From Brevibacterium paucivorans (lineage in GTDB: Bacteria > Actinomycetota > Actinomycetes > Actinomycetales > Brevibacteriaceae), in NCBI RefSeq assembly GCF_016907735.1, contig NZ_JAFBCP010000001.1, positions 806,001 through 870,000 on the forward strand: a stretch of 64,000 nt of DNA, written 5' to 3'. This document shows positions 58,904 to 64,000 of the stretch, piece by piece. The position numbers and the translations under genes are program-made. Each line of letters opens with the position of its first letter. Position 1 is the stretch's first letter. The notes under the pieces are model-generated. The model saw only the letters and a list, made by a program, of their open reading frames with translations. It was not told where the DNA came from and searched no databases.

Positions 58904-58909
58904 CCTAGA
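58904..58909 (+). repeat. Target-site duplication CCTAGA, right copy
   Basis: Identical to the left copy. It contains (on the minus strand) the TAG stop of the siderophore-interacting protein gene. Confidence 0.8.
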
Positions 58910-59795
58910 GACTCACGCCCATTCGCCAATACCCCATAAACGAGGAGCTGTCTTTGGGTAGCCCCCGCTTCTTGCGCATCTCGTGGCGAAGTCGTGCAAC
59001 GGTGTCGGCGTCGGCAGCAACCCACGCATATAGCGCGTCCGTGTTGCCGCGCCTAGCTTCGTCCCACAAAAGCACGGAGCTGTCATATGAGTCGTCAGGA
59101 TCAACCTGTTTTTCGGAAGAGGCGATACCGTTTTGATCGCACCACTCTTGAACGGCGCGGTAGAGCAAATCACCGCGCGCCGTACCGGCGTGCGACTCCC
59201 GTGGAAGCCAGTTCACGGTGACTCCGTGTGGCGCTGTGAAGTCCTGAATGTCTCCAGACGAAGGCACTTCCAGGAAAACGGCTCCACGCATCTCAGGGTC
59301 TAGGCTTTCAACGATGTTGCTAATAGCGGGAACCGCGGTTTCATCTCCGGCGATGAGTACCTGTGACGCACTGCCCGGCGCCCATGCGACCCCTTCTGAG
59401 GAAGAACCAGGAGCGCCTTCGACAGGCCCCACAACTGCAATGTGCGTTCCTATAGGAGCTTCTACTGCGAATGCACTCGCAGGCCCTTCAGTTCCGTGAA
59501 CCACGAAGTCAACGTCAATTTCTTTGGACATCGGGCGTACAGCCTTCACAGTGTACGTGCGCAAACGAGGCCGCACGTCTTCCGGTAGCGAACGTGCCCA
59601 GGCGAGCCAATCATCGCGTTCCACCAGCTCTTCAACACATTCACGCGAACCAAGAACAAGCTTGATGCGTTGGTCCAGGCACGTTGTTCCGAACTGGTCA
59701 AGTTCAGGTCCGGTGAATGTCAGCCGTACAAGATTTTCTGACACCTGAGTACGAGCGATCAGATGAACGAGAAACGGCTTATAGGACTGAGGCAT
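58905..59795 (-). CDS. Siderophore-interacting protein (NADPH-dependent ferric-siderophore reductase)
   Basis: A 296-residue flavoprotein of the ViuB/SIP family: FAD-binding block RTYTVKAVR, NAD(P) region VLIAGDETAVPAI and the C-terminal YWRMG signature. It reduces ferric siderophores in the cytoplasm to free iron. ATG 59795 (MPQSYKPF) is 2 bp beyond the permease stop. The last gene of the iron operon. Confidence 0.93.
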   Translation of the reverse strand: MPQSYKPFLVHLIARTQVSENLVRLTFTGPELDQFGTTCLDQRIKLVLGSRECVEELVERDDWLAWARSLPEDVRPRLRTYTVKAVRPMSKEIDVDFVVHGTEGPASAFAVEAPIGTHIAVVGPVEGAPGSSSEGVAWAPGSASQVLIAGDETAVPAISNIVESLDPEMRGAVFLEVPSSGDIQDFTAPHGVTVNWLPRESHAGTARGDLLYRAVQEWCDQNGIASSEKQVDPDDSYDSSVLLWDEARRGNTDALYAWVAADADTVARLRHEMRKKRGLPKDSSSFMGYWRMGVSL

Positions 59796-59797
59796 AG

Positions 59798-61906
59798 TTA
59801 AGCGTCCTTTCGCATTCGAATGAGAAGCCACAAGAAATATGGGCACCCGATCATCGCTGTGGCCAGACCCGCGGGGATCTGGCCGGGAGCCACAATTGTT
59901 CGACCTAGGGCATCGGCACACACGACGAGGATGGCCCCGGTCAGTGATGCAAGCGGAAGTAGCAAGACATGACGTGTACCGATAATGAGACGAGCAACAT
60001 GTGGGGCTACCAGACCAACAAACGCGATCACTCCGATCGTTACGGTGGTCACGGTGACGAGTATCAACGCGATGAGTACAAGAATGACGCGATGTCGAAC
60101 GACGTTTACTCCCAGGATGCGAGGTGTATTGTCGTCGATCTGAATGACGTCTAAATCGCGAACCACATACACACACGCAGCGCTTCCAAGCACCAGGCAC
60201 ACCACCATAGGCACAATTTGCGCCAGAGTCACCCCTGACGTGGATCCGGCCAGCCATGTCATCGCCATTGTGCGGTTCCACGGATCGGAGACGACGATCA
60301 GACAGGTGGTGAGCGCCTGAGTCGCTGTAGCGATTCCAATACCTGTAACAACCATGCGCGCCTGGTCGAAACCACCTCGGCCCGCTAGACCGAACAGCAG
60401 TAACCCCACTACCAGCGCGCTGAGCCCCGCGCAGACTACTAAGGTCGCAAAGTCGCTTCTATGGAACACCGTCAGTGCGAATACAGCCCCCACACCTGCT
60501 CCACCGGAAACGCCCAACACGCCCGGATCGGCAAGCGGATTACGTGTCGTCCCTTGCAAGAAAGCACCCGCAAGCGCAAGGCATGCACCGGCAAGACATG
60601 CGACGAACACGCGTGGAACGCGTGATTCCAGCACGATCTCCACCTGTGGAGGGGCGATGTTGTTCAGGTAGTTCACCACGTCGCCGGTGAACAGAACGGT
60701 GTCACCCACGAGGATCGCACCACCCACACACAGAACTAACAGAACGGCAGTAGCGCCGATAATGACACGCGGTCGCTCAAACCCCAGTTTTGTGCCGTTC
60801 TTCATTGTCACCAGGGAGTCGGAATCAAACCCAGATTTGACGCCTTGTGCCAACACGATGAGGAAAATCGCTCCAATAATCGATGTCACAATGCCAGTGG
60901 GAACCGATACAGAGTCGCTTCCGGGGATCACCGCTCTGAGTATCACGTCGGAGCCCACCACCAGGATGACTCCAACAATCATGGACATGAGGAACATACT
61001 GCGAGCGTGGCTCAGCTCCGCGACCCAGCGCGCAGCAATACGAGTGAGCGCGGGAGCACACAGCCCAACAAAGGCAATCGGCCCGGCCACTGTGACAGCG
61101 CTTGCCGCAAGGAGTACTGACAGGAGCACGAAGGTTGTTCGCCAAACTGCGACGTTGATACCTAGGCTCGACGCTGCATCATCACCTAGATGCATCACGT
61201 CGAGTTTGTGGCCAGTCAAAAAGACCGCAACAAGCACCGCACCAACGACTACGGCAAGCTGAAGGACACCTCCCATACCAATCTGCCCCAACGAACCAGA
61301 CCCCCACGCCACCAGGCTCTGTGTCTCGAACGAATAGAACAACAGGAACACCGTTGTGAGCGCCGACAAGCCCATTGCCATCACACTGCCCGCCAGCACC
61401 AAACGAACGGGCGAAGAACCTCGCGCAAGCGTGACTACTACACCTGCAGCGATGAGCCCACCTAAAAACGCGACTGCTGTTCCTGAAACAAAAGACAGCG
61501 TCACGCCACTAACAGCGACCACGGTCAAAGACAAGTACGCTCCAGCATTGACCGCGAGAGTGTCAGGTGATGCCAAAGCATTTCGGGTGAGTAACTGCAT
61601 AAGCGCGCCAGCTCCACCCAGGGCAACTCCCACCACGATGCCTGCAAGCAACCTCGGGAGTCGAGAATTCAAAATGACAGTTGTGTCAAAGTCTGATCCG
61701 CGACCCGTTGCCCACTGAAGGACAGCACCGGGAGTAACGTTTGATGTCCCCTGCGTAAGGTGTATCACCGACAGAACCAGCACCAAGCCCAATACTGCAA
61801 CGAGCCGGGTCGCAAAGGACAGCAGTTTGCGGGTCCTGTGTCTAGCCTCGTGTGAGTCGGCAGGCACGTCGTTACGCGGGTGAGTTTCTTTGAGTGAATG
61901 TGTCAT
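59798..61906 (-). CDS. Iron-siderophore ABC permease, two FecCD domains fused
   Basis: A 702-residue protein with two FecCD permease halves in tandem (about 30-355 and 375-700), each with RLPRLLAG or RVPRVFVA, GALMQ/GAFLQ..TRNxLA..P and GLxAPHVAR-like blocks. About 18-20 helices. It forms the channel of a ferric-siderophore importer, as FhuB does in E. coli. A single chain replaces the usual two subunits. Confidence 0.93.
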   Translation of the reverse strand: MTHSLKETHPRNDVPADSHEARHRTRKLLSFATRLVAVLGLVLVLSVIHLTQGTSNVTPGAVLQWATGRGSDFDTTVILNSRLPRLLAGIVVGVALGGAGALMQLLTRNALASPDTLAVNAGAYLSLTVVAVSGVTLSFVSGTAVAFLGGLIAAGVVVTLARGSSPVRLVLAGSVMAMGLSALTTVFLLFYSFETQSLVAWGSGSLGQIGMGGVLQLAVVVGAVLVAVFLTGHKLDVMHLGDDAASSLGINVAVWRTTFVLLSVLLAASAVTVAGPIAFVGLCAPALTRIAARWVAELSHARSMFLMSMIVGVILVVGSDVILRAVIPGSDSVSVPTGIVTSIIGAIFLIVLAQGVKSGFDSDSLVTMKNGTKLGFERPRVIIGATAVLLVLCVGGAILVGDTVLFTGDVVNYLNNIAPPQVEIVLESRVPRVFVACLAGACLALAGAFLQGTTRNPLADPGVLGVSGGAGVGAVFALTVFHRSDFATLVVCAGLSALVVGLLLFGLAGRGGFDQARMVVTGIGIATATQALTTCLIVVSDPWNRTMAMTWLAGSTSGVTLAQIVPMVVCLVLGSAACVYVVRDLDVIQIDDNTPRILGVNVVRHRVILVLIALILVTVTTVTIGVIAFVGLVAPHVARLIIGTRHVLLLPLASLTGAILVVCADALGRTIVAPGQIPAGLATAMIGCPYFLWLLIRMRKDA

Positions 61907-61934
61907 GGGTTATGCGACGTAATGGTTGGAAGAA

Positions 61935-62909
61935 TCAACCAGTCACTGTGTCAACGTAAAGCTCGGCCATTTGTTCGAGCGATTTGGTGCCACCGTAAAG
62001 CCATACGCTGTCAGAAATCTTGTGAACTCGATTGTTTTTGACGAAGCCAAGGCCCTTCCAGATGCCATTGGAGTTCAACGCGGCGATCGGGTCCTCTCCG
62101 CCCTTTTCCGCGTAGTAGAACACATGGGCGTCCTCAGACAGAGACGTCAGCCCTTCCACATCGCTATTGCTAATGCCGTAGTCCTTGTCACCACTGTCAC
62201 TCCACGCGTGAGACAATCCCACGTCCTTGGCTACAACTCCCGGACCAGATCCGGGCCCATGCATGCGGAAGTCAATCGTGTTGGCCGTTTTTGTGGGGTA
62301 TGTGTAGACGACGGGGGTACCTTCTTTATTGGCGTCAGCGATTTTGCGCTTACACTCCTCAACGGTGGCATCGTAGTCCTCCGACATCTTCTCTGCTTCA
62401 GCATCTTTTCCAGTAAGCGTCCCGACTTTCTTCTGGTTCTCTTTAAGAAGGTCGATGAGTCCGTCGGTAGTTGCACTGTTAAATACGGCGACCGGCGCGA
62501 TCTTTTCAATCGTCGCCATCTGCTTATCGGGTATCGAAGATTTGTCAGCCAGAATGAGATCGGGTTCTAACGCGGCGATAGCGTCAACGCTCGGCTCAGT
62601 TCGGATGCCCACGTCCTTGGGGTCATTCTGCAGTGGAACGGCTGTGTCCCATTCGGCATACCCCTTAGGGTCGGCGACACCAACCGGATTGACACCAAGC
62701 GCCACAGCATACTCGGTGACCGACCATTCCAAGGTCACAACCTTTTCGGCGGGACCGTCAAGAGTTACGGTCTTTCCGCGGCTGTCTGTAATTGAGATTG
62801 ACGCACCGCCCTGATCAGCCGTTGTGTCTTGCGCTTCATATCTTGCGCCACAACCACTAAGCGTGAGAAGACCAGCCACGGCGATCGCGAGCATGTTACG
62901 TAGACCCAT
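61935..62909 (-). CDS. Iron-siderophore substrate-binding lipoprotein
   Basis: A 324-residue lipoprotein: signal with lipobox LSGC (Cys about 20), then a FecB/FepB-type binding domain (VVTLEWSVTEYAVALGVNPVG, LEPDLILADKS). Binds the ferric siderophore outside the membrane and delivers it to the permease. AAAGGA precedes ATG 62909. Confidence 0.93.
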   Translation of the reverse strand: MGLRNMLAIAVAGLLTLSGCGARYEAQDTTADQGGASISITDSRGKTVTLDGPAEKVVTLEWSVTEYAVALGVNPVGVADPKGYAEWDTAVPLQNDPKDVGIRTEPSVDAIAALEPDLILADKSSIPDKQMATIEKIAPVAVFNSATTDGLIDLLKENQKKVGTLTGKDAEAEKMSEDYDATVEECKRKIADANKEGTPVVYTYPTKTANTIDFRMHGPGSGPGVVAKDVGLSHAWSDSGDKDYGISNSDVEGLTSLSEDAHVFYYAEKGGEDPIAALNSNGIWKGLGFVKNNRVHKISDSVWLYGGTKSLEQMAELYVDTVTG

Positions 62910-62960
62910 AGGGTTCCTTTCGACTGAGATGACGCCCCTTAGTACTAGGCGTCGATGAGA

Positions 62961-63791
62961 TTAATCCGTACCGCGAAAAGCGCGAATCCGGGGGCTTCGA
63001 GTAGTCACTCGGACTCCGTCACTGTCGTGTTCACACGTGATCTCCGTCCCATACACTTCGCTGAGGAGATCTGAGCGCAACACGTTATGCGGCGTTCCAA
63101 TACCAACAACGCGGCCCTTTGACAGCACTGCGACCGTGTCAGCGATCGCTGCGGCATGGTTGAGGTCATGTAGAACTACTCCCACGCACACACCGTGCTT
63201 GTGGGCTAGATCGAAGAGAAGTTCGAGCAATTCGACCTGGTACTTCAGGTCAAGGTGGTTGGTGGGCTCGTCAAGCAGAAGAACTTCGGTATCTTGGGCC
63301 AAGCAACTGGCCAACCACACACGTTGTAACTGTCCGCCTGAAAGCTGTTCGAGCGGTGTATCTGCGAGGTCTTCAACGTCCGCGAGCCTCATGGCTTCTT
63401 GAACCTTATGGGCGCCTACTGCATCTCCTTTGCCCCACAACCCAGTGAACGGGTGGCGGCCTAACGCTACAGCAGAGCGGACACGCATCCCGTGTGGAGT
63501 TGCTCGCATCTGCGTGAGCATTGTCAACCGTCGTGCTAATTGCTTGCGCGACAAACCGCCTACTGTTGCGCCGTCATCAAAGCGAACCTGTCCAGAACTC
63601 GCTGGTAGCAGGCCCGAAAGGGTCCGCAACAAAGTAGACTTCCCCGACCCGTTGGGCCCTACGAGCGTAGTCACCTCACCGGCGTTCAAGCGCATATTAA
63701 CGCCATGAACGACCATGTCTTTCGAGTAGCCAGCGCATATACCTTGCGCCGTAAGCCCCGATACCCTCGTTTTGTTCAGCGTCTTCAACAC
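62961..63791 (-). CDS. Iron-siderophore ABC transporter ATPase (FepC-like)
   Basis: A 276-residue ATPase: Walker A GPNGSGKST, signature LSGGQLQRV, Walker B VLLLDEPTNHLD, switch His in LHDLNHA. First gene of the operon. The start is GTG 63791, without a ribosome site; a -10 box TAATCT ends 7 bases before it, so the transcript may be leaderless. Confidence 0.93.
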   Translation of the reverse strand: MLKTLNKTRVSGLTAQGICAGYSKDMVVHGVNMRLNAGEVTTLVGPNGSGKSTLLRTLSGLLPASSGQVRFDDGATVGGLSRKQLARRLTMLTQMRATPHGMRVRSAVALGRHPFTGLWGKGDAVGAHKVQEAMRLADVEDLADTPLEQLSGGQLQRVWLASCLAQDTEVLLLDEPTNHLDLKYQVELLELLFDLAHKHGVCVGVVLHDLNHAAAIADTVAVLSKGRVVGIGTPHNVLRSDLLSEVYGTEITCEHDSDGVRVTTRSPRIRAFRGTD

Positions 63792-63798
63792 AACAGAT

Positions 63799-63827
63799 AG
63801 ATTAAGGCATGCCTAACCTTATTACAA
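63799..63827 (-). promoter_or_regulatory. IdeR/DtxR-controlled promoter of the siderophore operon
   Basis: TAAGGCATGCCTAACCTTA at 63803-63821 matches the DtxR/IdeR consensus in 17 of 19 positions. On the minus strand TTGTAA (-35) and TAATCT (-10) lie 17 bp apart with the box filling the spacer. Iron-bound IdeR should repress. Confidence 0.85.
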
Positions 63828-63874
63828 CACGAATCTGTATTGTTAATAGCTGGAGATCTGCGCTAGCCACAGCA

Positions 63875-63906
63875 AAGGCCCTGCGGTATCACTACCGCAG
63901 GGCCTT
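63875..63906 (-). terminator. Terminator of the gene leaving the window
   Basis: Perfect 14-bp stem (63875-63888 with 63893-63906), TCAC loop, 20 bp beyond the stop of the partial minus-strand gene. Confidence 0.85.
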
Positions 63907-63926
63907 CCTGTGAGATCAGAAAACGC

Positions 63927-64000
63927 TTAGCTCAGCGCCTTTTCGAACCCTTCTTCCAGAACGTCAAATGCTTCGTTGAGCAGTTCGTCTGACATGGTCA
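63927..64000 (-). CDS. C-terminal end of an unidentified protein (partial)
   Basis: Only the last 24 codons are in the window: TMSDELLNEAFDVLEEGFEK then ALS and a TAA. The helical, acidic tail resembles the C-terminus of class III aminotransferases (GabT/ArgD type), but this is too short to be sure. Confidence 0.5.
   Translation of the reverse strand, partial: TMSDELLNEAFDVLEEGFEKALS

Noticed and set aside
58875..58908. Remnant of a second IS481 transposase (frame reading INVSGQYT-stop on the plus strand)
   Set aside because: The similarity to the transposase C-terminus is explained by the inverted repeat of one element; no further transposase sequence lies to its left.
62931..62953. Hairpin GACGCC/GGCGTC between the ATPase and binding-protein genes of the iron operon
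   Set aside because: Only a 6-bp stem; could tune relative expression but is too weak to call a terminator.

Overview
The window reads as chromosomal DNA of a mid-to-high-GC actinobacterium, probably order Micrococcales; I cannot name the genus. The evidence is the gene set: mycothiol genes (mshA, an S-hydroxymethyl-mycothiol dehydrogenase), CarD, SenX3-RegX3 beside gpmA, a YbjN protein and mshA (the order seen in Mycobacterium), DUF3263, DUF2516 and LytR_C proteins, a lone groEL ending in GGMGGMDF with a CIRCE operator, and a one-polypeptide OtsA-OtsB.

Layout. 1-2.2 kb: end of an HtpX-like protease, PspAB and an S4-domain protein (envelope stress). 2.3-5.2 kb: TauE/SafE exporter, groEL and a cold-shock gene. 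5.4-13.3 kb: LytR_C repeat protein, DUF3263 protein, aldehyde dehydrogenase, uracil-DNA glycosylase, ThrE exporter, SGNH hydrolase and purine permease. 13.3-19.8 kb: SPFH protein, tRNA-Thr, DsbA-like protein, Ser/Thr kinase and OtsAB. 19.8-25.1 kb: two overlapping lacI genes divergent from an SDR gene, then cysS-rlmB. 25.2-34.8 kb: NSS methionine/alanine importer with its 36-residue small subunit, formaldehyde detoxification pair, NhaC antiporter, Suc_Fer-like and baeRF-like proteins, and a wall-anchored 5'-nucleotidase. 34.8-42.6 kb: kdp potassium operon with its sensor pair and two tiny membrane ORFs. 42.7-51.1 kb: ispDF, carD, a lipoprotein, regX3-senX3, phoU, gpmA, YbjN, mshA, DUF2516. 51-56 kb: FUSC protein, aminopeptidase N, BASS transporter. 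58.9-63.9 kb: IdeR-type iron-siderophore uptake operon with a fused double permease. The window ends inside another minus-strand gene.

The one clearly accessory region is 55,980-58,909. It is an IS481-type transposon with near-perfect terminal inverted repeats (18 of the first 20 bases) and a 6-bp direct repeat CCTAGA that fits the NCTAGN target reported for IS481. It carries an AbrB-like regulator, an ABC-2 ATPase and a permease. All four genes, the (now broken) transposase last, overlap by 4 bases as one operon that starts at a 19-bp perfect inverted repeat around a -10 box. It landed where two convergent genes end in one palindromic CTAG, and the target duplication gave each gene back its stop codon.

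Most of the rest is housekeeping. Recurrent themes are redox and thiol protection (mycothiol, DsbA-like), phosphate control (SenX3-RegX3, PhoU, secreted nucleotidase), ion balance (Kdp, NhaC, NSS) and iron acquisition.
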